The notes under the pieces: generated by a model
The model's input: the letters and a program-made list of their open reading frames with translations, nothing else
What the model was told of the DNA's origin: nothing
Databases searched by the model: none
Shown here: in pieces, positions 54,201-64,000 of the stretch
How the letters are laid out: each line of letters starts with the position of its first letter
Position numbering within the stretch: position 1 is the stretch's first letter
DNA from: Lenzites betulinus
Lineage: Eukaryota > Basidiomycota > Agaricomycetes > Polyporales > Polyporaceae
NCBI GenBank assembly: GCA_022264855.1
Contig: JABYQU010000046.1
Span: 62,001-126,000 of the forward strand
Direction of reading: 5' to 3'
Length of the DNA: 64,000 nt
Position numbers and translations under genes: made by a program

Positions 54201-54292
54201 TCACATCGTAGCCTTCCTGTCCCTCGCCTCTTCGACGGATGTCCGCATCAACCACACCACCTTCTTCAGGTCCATGCTGTACTTGGCAGATA
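54201..54292 (-). pseudogene. Orphan 3' end of MTG2
   Basis: On the minus strand this encodes SAKYSMDLKKVVWLMRTSVE, then EARDRKATM and TGA, against SAKYSMNLKKVVRLMRTYVE and EARERKATT in MTG2 (21820-21911). The GTP-binding domain is absent. It marks one end of the right duplication arm. Confidence 0.92.
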
Positions 54293-54338
54293 GCTTGAAG
54301 TGGACGTTCATATAGTCGTGTGCAATCGAGCGCGGTAT

Positions 54339-54394
54339 CTGTAAGTAGACAGCGCGGTCCTCAGTAGATGCACACGGCGGCAGTGAGCAAGACT
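54339..54394 (-). repeat. 56 bp block, copy 1 (intron-less form)
   Basis: Identical to copy 2 (54413-54526) except that the 58 nt at 54433-54490 is missing. The frame SCSLPPCAST then EDRAVYLQ is open through it on the minus strand and continues IPRSIAHDYMNVHFK into the MTG2 relic. Confidence 0.85.
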
Positions 54395-54412
54395 AGATGG
54401 TATAATATGCAC

Positions 54413-54526
54413 CTGTAAGTAGACAGCGCGGTCTGATACATGATATAGTCAGCTACTGCTATAGGGATACTGTGAGCGAAAGGAACATACCCTCAGTAGA
54501 TGCACACGGCGGCAGTGAGCAAGACT
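54413..54526 (-). repeat. Same block, copy 2, interrupted by an intron-like 58 nt
   Basis: On the minus strand the interrupting piece (54490 to 54433) starts GTATGT, has GCTGACT as a candidate branch site and ends ATCAG. Removing it gives exactly copy 1. A 142-codon frame (54887-54459) leads into this copy from the right, without recognisable motifs. Confidence 0.85.
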
Positions 54527-55303
54527 GAGGGTGGTGAAACGAGCGACGGCGAGTATAAGTGAGAAACGAAAGAGGACGAGTCCGTGGGCGCTTAACGCGC
54601 GGACGAGATAAGCGAACGATGTGGGCGTACGTGGGCGATCGAAAAGAAGCAAGATAAAGCTCAACATAGGTAAAGGCAATCGTAACCTGTGCGAGAAGAA
54701 CGGCAGAAGATAGGGAAAAGGTATCTACGGACAGTGGAACTCCGGGCGAGGTCTCGCCCTCGGGATGCGCGCTCCAACAGTTCACATGCTCGTCGCTCGA
54801 GGAAGAGCGCCGAGATGTGCGAGCATCGCGCGGAGCAGGATATGATTTGAGAGCCTGAGTGTTTAGCAGGGAGATAGATTGCGTCATGACATGCTACCGC
54901 ATCTCCGAATATGTTAGCATACGGGAGGGCGCTACAGTCTCATACAGGTACATTGTCAATCCCCATTAGCATAGTAGTACCGATGTTACAGTTCACATCA
55001 AAAGGCTCGGATCCAGGTTCTAGTCTTCCATGAGAGGCTGGCACATCATATTTTTTGGGCCGACCAACCAACCCGCCTCTGCGGCATACTTATCCTGCAT
55101 GCTCAGCAGGTTTAAATAAAGTATGAATGTGTGTAGGAGATCGAAACTTCATAATACATCAGCGTTATGTTACTTGACACAGAGGAAGTGAACAACCTCT
55201 GCGGAATAAAAATCCGGCCTCACTTCCGGGACGGTGGTCGGCTGGACGCGCGCGAAGCCGACAGATTACTTTCAACTCGAAAAGGGCACAGAGTAGTCGA
55301 AAC

Positions 55304-57025
55304 TCACAGTACACAATCAGAAGACCCACTAACAATCTCGCGCGTCGCGTGGTTCGAACGGGAGAAGCACAACCACCGGCTCAGGCTTGGAGGATGACCA
55401 TGGTACAGAAGCATGACGTGCTCGAGGAGCGGGCATGCTTTCACGATACCCAGGATGTCCCAACCGATGTTCGCAAGTCTGGGGTACCATCGTTCAGCAG
55501 CGATGTGGATACTCTCGATGCTATGGGGGCCTGGATCTCCCCCAAAATCTAGGTTTAAACGCAGGGACACAAGGGTCTCCACCGTCGACAGGGTGCGCGA
55601 TATAGACCTCTACGGGGCACGAAGGTCAGAAACACCAGTGTTAGCGAGCGAGGGAAGTCCTGAATACGCACGTAGTCCACATCAATCTCGGTGTCCTGCC
55701 GGTATCGATGAAGCTCGAGGTGTTTCAGGCTGGGGAGCGCACGCGCGATGAAAGCAAGTAGTTCGGGATCTACTGCATCCGCTGCGTACACAAGCTCTAA
55801 CGTCCCAATATCGGCAGTGCGGATGCGGCGGAGAATGCTCAGAGCTTCAGATGCGGTGAGTATGGGCGATCTCCACTGGTTCCGGTTCGACGGGGGTCCA
55901 GGAATTTCATAATGTCGTGGCCAGTCGCGCAACGAGAGGTGCACGAGAGGTGCCGCGTCGATTGAGAAAATCGCGTCTTCCGGGTCGGGATATGCGAGTT
56001 TCAAGCTATGAAGGCGTCGAAGGACATTTCTTGGTGATGCGTCTCGGCCGAGTACGGAAGCGCGCGCGTTGGAAGTCTGATGGAGTGCGGCAGTAATCGT
56101 GAGATCGCGGAGGTTTGGTGTGTGCGTAAACAGATAAGAAGGGCAGTTTGTGACTTGCCCTGCCTTGTCGCGAGAGAAGGACCCTGAAAGAGAGAGAGTT
56201 TCCAGGCTCGGCCAATGGACATCGGCCATGGCTGACAGTGGGGCAGTTGACATTGGCAGTCGCAGCAGACGAGCGGTGCGACTCATGCCGAGAACAAGAG
56301 GCAATAAGCACGTTCTTTCCAGAGAAGCTGCATCTGTCGTCGGCTGTTGGGGATTTATTTTAGGCGAGAGAATTGCTGGGTAAGAGAGCTCCTCGAGCTC
56401 CGAGGTTGTCGAGAGGCTCTCGGGAGGAAAGGGATCTATAGCTGTGAAGGGTGCCTTCTCCGTAAAGGTTATCGCTTTGATGTTAGGGAAGCTGAGACAG
56501 AGCTTCAATGCCTCCCAAGGAACGCCCATTTTGGCAATCATATCGAAGACCACCGATCGCAGAGCGGGTAGACAGTGAAATGCGACTCCGAACTTTTCCA
56601 TTGTCACGACGACGCCCGGGTAATATCTGCAGCATAGTCAAACACCATCCACCAGTCTAGACCATGTCAAAGCATATGAGACTCACTCCCAGTGGTATAA
56701 GTACCAATCAAACCGTAGACGTCTTATGGACTTGTCAGTACATTACATCCAGTTCCAACACTGTCCAGCGCAAAACCTACCGGACGTGAGGCCGGATAGC
56801 AAGCGGAGGAACACCCATCTTTGCTGGCTCACAGACATGGCACGCCGAGAAGAGAATCGGAAGTAAACGTTGACGAAGGCTACGGCAGCAGAGAGAGAGA
56901 TTGAAGAGCGAGACATTCCGGTTTTCGAACAGTTGTTCAGCAATCAAAAGAAAGATGTCATCATCGATCCATAGTATTCTAGATAGGAGCGAGATACAAG
57001 TCAATGATAATCTCCTTCGGATCAA
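55304..57025 (-). CDS. F-box/LRR-type protein, third paralogue
   Basis: The N-terminal exon (57025-56777) has a clear F-box: WIDDDIFLLIAEQLF, then NVSLFNLSLCCRSLRQRLLP and ILFSACHV. The main exon (56607-55670) is LRR-like: LPALRSVVFDMIAKMGVPWE, FPNIKAITFTEKAPF, WPSLETLSLSGSFS, LVHLSLRDWPRHYE, IGTLELVYAADAVDPEL, LPSLKHLELHRYR. The last exon (55582-55304) reads ETLVSLRLNLDFGGDPG and ends VSGSSDCVL. Spacing of motifs (VPW, LELVY, LELHRYR) is the same as in the copies at 22 and 52 kb, so they share an ancestor, but this one is far more diverged and outside the duplicated segment. Its F-box exon shows what the missing first exon of the other two should look like. Confidence 0.8.
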
Positions 57026-57203
57026 GGGGGCTCGACCTACGACGACATGCTTGGCTCAGCCTGGGATTCTTCTCCAAGTTTAAGCTGACCGGGATCAGTG
57101 CTGGGGGCGAGGAACTCTCTTTCAGTTATTGCCATCTCAGCGTGCAAGCCCGAGCGTGTACCAATTGACTTAGGAGTGTCCAGCTTGATGGTGACAGAGT
57201 ATC

Positions 57204-57205
<2 letters not shown>

Positions 57206-57237
<32 letters not shown>
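57206..57237. repeat. Poly(T) tract: poly(A) tail of the minus-strand LINE
   Basis: 32 uninterrupted T on the plus strand, i.e. a poly(A) end on the strand that codes the retrotransposon, 141 nt after its ORF2 stop. Confidence 0.9.
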
Positions 57238-57238
<1 letters not shown>

Positions 57239-57378
57239 TGCTGTTAGTAGGAGGTCATATAGCACTCACTACTACCATTGCAGGTTCAGAGGGCGTTACC
57301 CCTCAGCACCGTCGGGGGAAATGCTATTACGCACATGTTTACATTCGTAACCATAGTGTGGGACTCCTCAGTGGTCAG

Positions 57379-60300
57379 TTAGCCATTCTCGCGCGTGCTG
57401 CACGTCAGGTTACCCACTAAAACCCCCGGCTTTAAGATCCAGTCGTCCGGTAGCTTAAGGCGGTCATGTAGCACCCTATCCCACGTATTGAGGACAAGGG
57501 TCCGGTCAAGAGCTGCTTTTCCCAGCCTCTTATGCACAAGTCGCTGGTCAATGGCCAGCCGCCTATTCATATTCGACATCCATCGCGCCACAATAGCAGT
57601 GTCCGCGTAATCAGTAACGCCCTCAGGGAAATCCGGATCGATTACCCTTGCACACCGGAGCACCCAGAGCAAATGCACCGACTCAGTGAGAACAATTCTC
57701 ACCAGGCGCGTTGATCCAGGAACCGGCTTATCTGTCAGTGCCTTCATATCAAAAGCCGGTGCTGCTAACAGAGCCCCCAGTGTCCTGGGAGGGAGGGTCA
57801 CCCCCGCCTTCCGGAAAAGTGCGTCCACCAGGGCCCACACAACCCGTACCGCATTACACCGACACTCCAGCAGTATATGTTCCAGACTCTCCTCCTCCCC
57901 GCACAGGGCACAGTTCTCACGCTCCTCATACATTGGTATGTGTGCCCAGTACCGGCCAATCCGAAGCGCGTCATGCAGTGCTTTCCACCAGAAGTCACGC
58001 AAGGACCGTCTAACATCCGGCTGCCGCACAGCCCGCCACAGCGTAGCCTCCGTGAGGTTCTGCTGCCATACTCGCGCCGCGTCTTGCACCATACTCATTC
58101 GAAGAGTCGTGGCCTTCCTTGTTAACGGCTTTTCACGGTATCGGATTCCGCGGTACGCCAAGCGCTGTGTTAGTGCAGACAGTTTAACACCAGAGCTGAC
58201 AAACTCGAGTGGAGGAGGGGGGAGACGCCGCGCTTCGTTAGCAGGGCGTTGAGCACCGTCCGCCGCGAGTCGGTCCGCCATCTCATTACCAAGGACGCCC
58301 GAGTGGCCTTTCACCCAGCGGAACGTGGTTATCGCACTGCGCGCCCGCAGTCGTGCCAAAACGTCACGGATAAGGCCCGAGTTGGCGACATCAATCCATC
58401 CCCTATCTTCCCACTTAACAGTGTGCTGTGTGAGTCCGTTCACAACATACTTCGAGTCCGTCACAATATGCAGTGGGGCAAAAGCGGGCACTGCTGCCAG
58501 TGCAAGTTTCACGGCGTACAGCTCAGCCACCTGGTTCGACTGGCGTCGGTCCAGCACTGGCTCAGCGATGTTCCGTGCATCATTCACACCGAACCACACG
58601 CCACTGCCTGCCACCGCAGTGCTCGCTCCATTCTCTTCACACGACCCGTCGGTATAAACCGTGGTGTCTTCACTGCTGACATTGAAAGGCCTAGGTGGCC
58701 GGCGCGGTATCCCCACCCTCTTCTCCTGCGTGTCGACAAAGACGCGGAAGTTTGTAGAGAGTGGCATAGCCGACGTCACAGACGGGTCGAAAGTAACGGC
58801 TTCATTCGCCGCATGCGCCGACTGGTTTCGTCGTGCACCAGACCTTGTCACCGTCAGACCGTCATTGTTTCTCCACCCGTCTGGGTGCCATAGGGGTTGG
58901 AGCCGGTCCAGGGCCTTTTTCGCCGCAGTGGCACACCGGTGCGGGTTAGCGCAGTGCCGTATGTCTCTGTCCATAGTGCACATTTCACACTCGCATCGGG
59001 CAGAGCTAACATGTGGCCTTCCCGCATTTAGGGTAGTCTGTAACCGTTGCGATATGGCTAGCGCGTCGGCCACCGTGCGCATCTCGTGCCGGTTTTGCAA
59101 GCACTGGGCAGATTGTCCCTTCGTCGAGTTTCTCCCCTGCGTCTGTCCCACATGGTACCATATCGGCAGTGCGAGGCGTACTGCGTCCCCAGGTAAGACA
59201 GGAGCCAGTATCAGGTCGTACTTCGTCGCCGCTTTGATCATTGCTTTTAAGTATCCTGGCATACCGGCGGACGCCCGGGTGCTCACTGTCCAGGTCTGCA
59301 GAAAGGTGTTGCGCCGGAGGTGCGCCGGTACTGCTTTCGACACCGCAGATGCTGCATGACTGAACATGGCATCCGCCAGAAACGCCCAACGCGGACGAGA
59401 GGAGCTCAAGTCAAGGTAGGATTTGAGCCACATGAGATCTATTGCTCGGTTCCTAGCCGAGATGTCTACGAGTCCTAGCCCTCCCGCACTCACCGGTTTA
59501 TAGAGCATTTCTCGGCTGATGGTGGGGTGCGCATCCTCGCCCCACATAAAATTGGCAACAATTCTATGCAAGCGTTTCTCGACACTTTCCGGCATTCCTT
59601 GGGCCACTGTTAAGAACTGGCTGCGGCTCGCAGCCTCTAGCCCAATCGCCAACTTTTTCCCGTAGAGGGTCGGGTGCCGCTTGTCCCATCGCTGCAAGTT
59701 GGTACGGATTGCTGTCAGGACGCGCTCCCAGGCAGCAACAGGGTCCACATCATTACCAACCCTCGCCCCGAGGATCCTGATGGTTTCTCCATCCGGCACT
59801 ACATGCACCGTGTCCGGTACTTGCAGTGCATTCGGCGTCAAACTCCTTCTTTCACAGAGGTTCCGTCTGGCCGAGGCAGAGCCAAGGGGAATCACCTCGG
59901 TCTTTTTCACGTTGAACTTAGCTCTGGACGCACAGCACCAGTGTTCTAGTATCTCCGTGAGTACGGAGTAGTCATCAGAGATATGTAGATAGACGGTCGT
60001 ATCATCGGCATAGAGGGATGCGATCAGACGCTCACTGAGTCCAGGGATCTCAAGTCCTCGGAGGGGGGACGCCCTCAGTGCCACCGCTAGCGGTTCGATG
60101 GCAAGGTTAAATAGTAAACAGGAGACCGGGTCACCTTGTCTCACCCCCCGTACAATGTTAAAGAAACGCCCCAACGTCCCGTTGATCATTACGGCGCTCC
60201 TCGCCGCTTTGTAGAGGGCGCTTATCGTGCGAATGAAGCGCTGCGGGAATCAAAGATGTGCAAGCAGCTTCCACAGGTACTCATGATCAATCCTATCATA

Positions 60301-62451
60301 CGCTTTTTCCTGATCCAGGGCCACCACAGCACCCTCCACTCCTGTTGTCTCCGCATAGTCCAAGACAATCTGTGTCAGCCTGATGTTATCGTGAATTCGT
60401 CGTCCAGGCAGGAAGCCCGCTTGGTCCGGATGGACCAGGAAGTTTGCCGGCTCAACGAGACGCGACGCAAGTACTCTGGTAAGCAGCTTATAGTCCGCAT
60501 TGAGGAGTGTTATCGGCCTATAGTTCGCAATATCACGTGTATCACCTTTAAGTTTGTATATTGGGCATATCCAGCCATCTGCAAACGGCACGCCTACCGC
60601 CACCCCATTGTCTTCAATGTCATTGAAGACCCGCTGGAGTGCGCTAGCAATGTCAAAATGCGGCTTCCCCGCCTTGGCCGCAGCGCGCGCCCATTCGTCA
60701 AACTTCTTATAGATTTCGACGGGTATCCCATCAAGTCCAGGCGACCGTCCTACTGCAGCACATTGGAGTGCGTCTTTTATTTCATCAACATCAATGGGCG
60801 CGTTTAAAGGCTCCCTGTGTTCATCTAGTAGCTTCAGTGGCCAGTCATTCATTACAGTGTCCATGTCGTTGTTGTGCTCCTCAGGGGAACTCGGTGGGTC
60901 AACTTTCTGCAGGTTATCGTAAAAACCGCTGGCAATCTCACACATTTGAGGGGTGTGATTCGCAAAAAGTGGGAGCCCTCCCATCGGTTCAAATCGTTTC
61001 ATCTCGTAGAAAGTACCGTCAGGCATTATAGGCTTATTCGCACGGATCCAGTATTTCCCGATGCGCTCTCCGAGTGCCCAGTCTTTCGCCAAAGACAGTT
61101 GTTTCCGTGAGGCAAAACCCCCATTTACCAGCTGAGCAAGCCGCTCCTGCAGGAGGGCAGCAGTCCGGGCTTCGTCATTCGTGGGATCACGCATACCGGG
61201 TGGGTTCAGTGTCGCATTCAGCTGCTCTTGCAGCCGCGTTGCTTTCCGCTTCGCAGCCGCAGTTTTGACCTTCATCCTCGTCCTAGCAGCCTTGACGAGT
61301 TCAGCTTTGAAGGAGTGGAATACCGTCTGTGGGTTCACAACGTCCGTGCGCATGCATATACCGGTGAGTTCGTTTTGCGTCTTTATTCCAATTGCTTTCA
61401 TAGTAGCAACGAACTCAGGATCCTCTAGCAGGTGTAGCGGCAGCGACCACCGACCCCTACCCAAGACAGGCGCTTTATAGTTTGCGACCGAGCATACAAC
61501 GATACTATGGTCGGTCGGGAAACCAGGGGGAGTATGCTCCCAATCGGCGACCGCGCTCAGGAGACGGGCCGAAACATATATTCGATCAATACGGGACTGG
61601 CTCCCCGTCGCCACTTGTAGGTAGGAGAAAATTCGCACTCCTTCATTTGTGCGCCTCCATGCATCGCTCACTCGAATACTAGAGAGAAATTTCTGTAGCT
61701 GACCAACAGCTTCCCCATTATCACTCCGCTGCGGGAGTCTATCATCCGCTTGCTCTACGATATTAAAGTCGCCAAGCAGGAAATCTGGCCTCCTCCTCCG
61801 GGCATCGTTTCCATAGTGCTCCTGGAGGGCGCACCAGAAGGACGCGTTCTTCGCCGGATCGTTAGGGGCGTAGACCGAGAGCAGGGTGAGCGTTTTTTCG
61901 GCGGTCCATGGCACTGTCACCGCCAACGCACGTCCCGGCCACAGGACATCCCATCTGGGTTCCTGTTCGCGTAGAAATCGACGCGAGAGTACAAAGGCAG
62001 TTCCTCCTACAGCCGTCGGGCTGGACTCATCAAAAGTCGCGACGATTAACAGTTGCGACTCAAAGAGTCGATTAAGTGACTGGACACGGTCCTCCATCAG
62101 GTGCGTTTCTTGTACAGCAAGGATCGCTAGACGGTGATCCTTCATGACCTGATTGATCCCCAGCCATTTATCCGTGGAGCCATCTGCCAGCGTGCGGCCA
62201 AAACCATTCATATTCAGGGTCGCAACACGTACACGTCCACGCCCACGCCGGGCAGCAGACTTGGCTTTGTGCGTGTCACGTCTTATGCCGTCTTGCCCCG
62301 TTCCGTTCGCAGCTCCGCCATCATCAGGAGCAAGTCCGCCGGGTGTGCGGGCCGCTCCTTCACGCGGGTTGCAAGTCGCAAGTCCAAAATCCGCATTAAT
62401 TGTCCGTGGTTGTGTGTTGTCATTGTCATTGGTAGTGGCAGTCGGTATCAT
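57379..62451 (-). pseudogene. LINE ORF2 (endonuclease / reverse transcriptase / RNase H) with an in-frame stop
   Basis: The ATG at 62451 opens an APE-type endonuclease (VATLNMNGFG, AVQETHL, LSVYAPNDP, LLGDFNIVE, SRIDRIYVS, PTDHSIVV). The RT follows: YRPITLLNADYKLLTRVLA, HPDQAGFLPGRRI, VVALDQEKAYDRIDHEYLW. At 60250-60252 an in-frame TGA interrupts, and the same frame goes on with FPQRFIRTISALYKAARS, then VRGVRQGDPVSCLLFNLA and SLYADDTTVYLHI (catalytic YADD). RNase H is YTDGSC, AELYAVKLAL, TDSKYVVNGL, GNEMADRLA. A CALCGEEESLEHILLEC finger lies near the C-terminus. The stop at 57379 ends about 1690 codons. Apart from the one nonsense codon I see no frameshift. The stop separates endonuclease and early RT motifs from the catalytic YADD, so this copy should not make a full-length enzyme. 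Confidence 0.9.
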
Positions 62452-62701
62452 TTCTGTAGCCCACCGACCAGTCGGCTACAGTCAACTGGAGGACCGTCCA
62501 GTGCGGGAACGTGTTAAACGAAAGGCAAAACGCCCGCCGGTAACTTAAGCCTCTCGGCACGGCTCGTTCAGACCTGAATAGGTCGCCGTTTGGTTTCGAG
62601 ATACTCAAGTGTCGCTTTCCTGTCGTCAGAAGACCAGTATATTTGGGCGACGCTATACATGAGTCCATACACCAGTGGGAGTGCCATAATACGATCGGTA
62701 A

Positions 62702-63993
62702 CTAGTAAGGACGGTTTTCGTCTCCAAAAGACCGCCAGTCGCGCTTTCCGCGGGCATCAGACGCACGCGACGATGAACGGCTCCCACGGCCGCGCCCACG
62801 CAAGGTTGATCCCGCGGAGGATGCATAAGACATCCCCGCCGTCGGTGGCGGGGGGGGAGGGGGCGGAGGGGCTCCAGTCCCTACACCGGCGTGGCCGGTC
62901 TGCCCCGGGTGGGCCCAGTGCGTGCCCGGCGGAGGGGCATTCCACCCGGGAACATCCGGGAAAGGGCACAAGTGAGTCGGGTGGTCCGCGCCGTGGCATC
63001 CCGCGCATGCGGCGGGCCGGCGGAAGCGACCGGTGGAGTTCAGCGGGCTCGGGAAGGGGAGGCCGACGATGACATTCCGCCAGTCTCGCCACCTGCCGAC
63101 AGACTGCGTCGGCGAATCGATAAAGATCGCCGCGATGAGATTCCCGTTCTGCAGCAGGGACACCCGGACTTGTAGCGAGTTGAGAATAGCGCGTGCCGCG
63201 GCCTCCGGGCGGGTGCCGACAAAAGCTGGGTTAGTCGCGACCAGTTGGAGGATATGAGGGAGGACGCGCGGCCCGCCTAAGACGGCGCGGACGGCAGCGA
63301 AAATACTGTTGTTGTGGTCGTGCGCGAAGCCTCCGACAGTTCCAAGCAGGCGGGGGATACGAATTTTGGCGTCATAAACCAGGAACGTTATCGTGAAACA
63401 CGACCACACCCCCCTTGCTAGCAGCCGCCGGCGAGTCTCCTCAGAGAAGCCGAGGACGAGCCAAGTAACCGGGGGAGCGCCCCGGTCATCGCCGCCGATG
63501 TCGCGCTCAGGAGGGACCACGAGGATTTCGAGCTCGCCAGTGATGGCCTGCAGCGCACCGATGATTGCGTTCGTGATCGAGCGGATCTCAGCGGGCTGGG
63601 GAAATCCAAGATTGAAGACTTGGAGGGCAAGCCTCGTGCCCGTGGCGTGGTCCAGCATAGCCACCATCCTTGATCGCGGCAGGCCATAGAAGAGCGCTTC
63701 CGGGTCTTGCCATGCAACTTCAGGGAAGCCGCCACACGGGGTGGGTGTAAACGTGTACGCAGGGTCGCTGACCGAGGACGAGCTATACAGCAGCGCCATT
63801 GTGTCTTCGAAAGCCTGCGGCAGGGCAACGACGCCTGGCACGTTCGGGTGGGGGCGGCGGTAAAGCGAAAGGGGGTAGGTGGTCCTCCACCAAGCGCCGA
63901 GATCGGGGCAGGTGTATGCGGTCGGGCGTTGCTCGGCGAGATCGTGTCGCGAAAGATCGCACTCACCGGATCGCGCGGAAACGACAGGTCCAA
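62702..63993 (-). pseudogene. LINE ORF1 (nucleic-acid-binding protein), probably frameshifted
   Basis: The main frame (63841-62702) encodes about 379 residues. It has a globular part (VTWLVLGFSEETRRRLL, SIFAAVRAVLGGPRVLPHIL), then a zinc knuckle CAGCHGADHPTHLC (CCHC), a proline run and an Arg/Gly/Ser-rich tail (GRGRGSRSSSRASDARGKRD). It is typical of an ORF1 protein that coats LINE RNA. Upstream, a frame from 63993 (MDLSFPRDPVSAIFRDT) looks like the true N-terminus but is in another frame; a one-base change at the CCCCC run near 63850 would join them. The start may also lie beyond the window. Confidence 0.65.
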
Positions 63994-64000
63994 ACTCGGT

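Larger units (their letters stand above)
49120..54292. repeat. Right arm of the inverted segmental duplication (internally deleted)
   Basis: On the plus strand it matches the minus strand of 21830-29255 in two blocks: 49120-51470 with about 29255-26905, and 51765-54292 with about 24330-21830. Between them about 0.3 kb of unrelated sequence (51470-51765) replaces about 2.6 kb of the carboxylesterase gene. The far end contains an orphan 3' end of MTG2, so this arm is the derived copy. Confidence 0.9.
57206..64000 (-). mobile_element. Non-LTR (LINE) retrotransposon, Tad-like, 5' end outside window
   Basis: From right to left: ORF1 with a zinc knuckle, a 250 nt spacer, ORF2 (endonuclease, RT, RNase H, C-terminal CCHC), a 141 nt 3' UTR and a poly(A) tail. 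RNase H after RT and an ORF1 with a knuckle fit the Tad clade of fungal LINEs. It is at least 6.8 kb and the 5' end is not seen, so target-site duplications cannot be checked. It sits 180 bp from the 5' end of the third F-box gene. Confidence 0.93.

Overview
The window is nuclear DNA of a basidiomycete fungus, most likely an Agaricomycete (mushroom or polypore type). The genes are broken by many short introns of about 50-70 nt (GT..AG, often GTGAGT/GTACGT donors). Several families are typical of that group: a DUF6535 membrane protein, a CxC5/CxC6 protein of the KDZ-transposon type, dispersed F-box/LRR proteins, and a Snf5 subunit with an added GATA-like zinc finger. I read the genes by joining open frames across splice sites by eye. 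Product names rest on motif recognition; no search was run.

Layout. 1-8 kb: the 3' end of an unrecognised gene, a CxC5/CxC6 gene, a DUF6535 gene and a secreted, probably GPI-anchored Ser/Ala-rich protein. 8.3 kb: tRNA-Gly(GCC). 10-14 kb: an F-box gene and an aldo/keto reductase. 15.7-21.9 kb: the replication helicase subunit MCM4 and the mitochondrial Obg GTPase MTG2, transcribed away from each other from one short CpG-rich promoter holding an ACGCGT box. 22-29 kb: an F-box gene, a secreted type-B carboxylesterase and an uncharacterised gene. 29.7-46.8 kb: conserved genes, namely a serine carboxypeptidase, CstF-64/Rna15, a WH1+CRIB (WASP-like) protein, the tRNA m5C methyltransferase NCL1/TRM4 and the chromatin remodeller subunit SNF5. 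49.1-54.3 kb: a second, inverted and internally deleted copy of the 21.8-29.3 kb segment. 55.3-57.0 kb: a third F-box paralogue. 57.2 kb to the window end: a LINE retrotransposon (ORF1, and ORF2 with endonuclease, RT and RNase H) on the minus strand. It has a poly(A) tail and one in-frame stop in RT.

The strongest unusual signals are: (i) the 7.4 kb / 5.2 kb inverted segmental duplication flanking a 20 kb block of housekeeping genes, whose right arm carries an orphan MTG2 3' end that shows the direction of copying; (ii) next to that arm's end, two copies of one 56 bp block of which one contains a 58 nt sequence with perfect intron borders and the other is exactly the spliced form; (iii) a 572 nt intron in MTG2 with a cluster of strong hairpins; (iv) the LINE with a single nonsense codon. 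I found no CRISPR array, prokaryote-type operon or new defence-like system; this is a eukaryotic chromosome segment.
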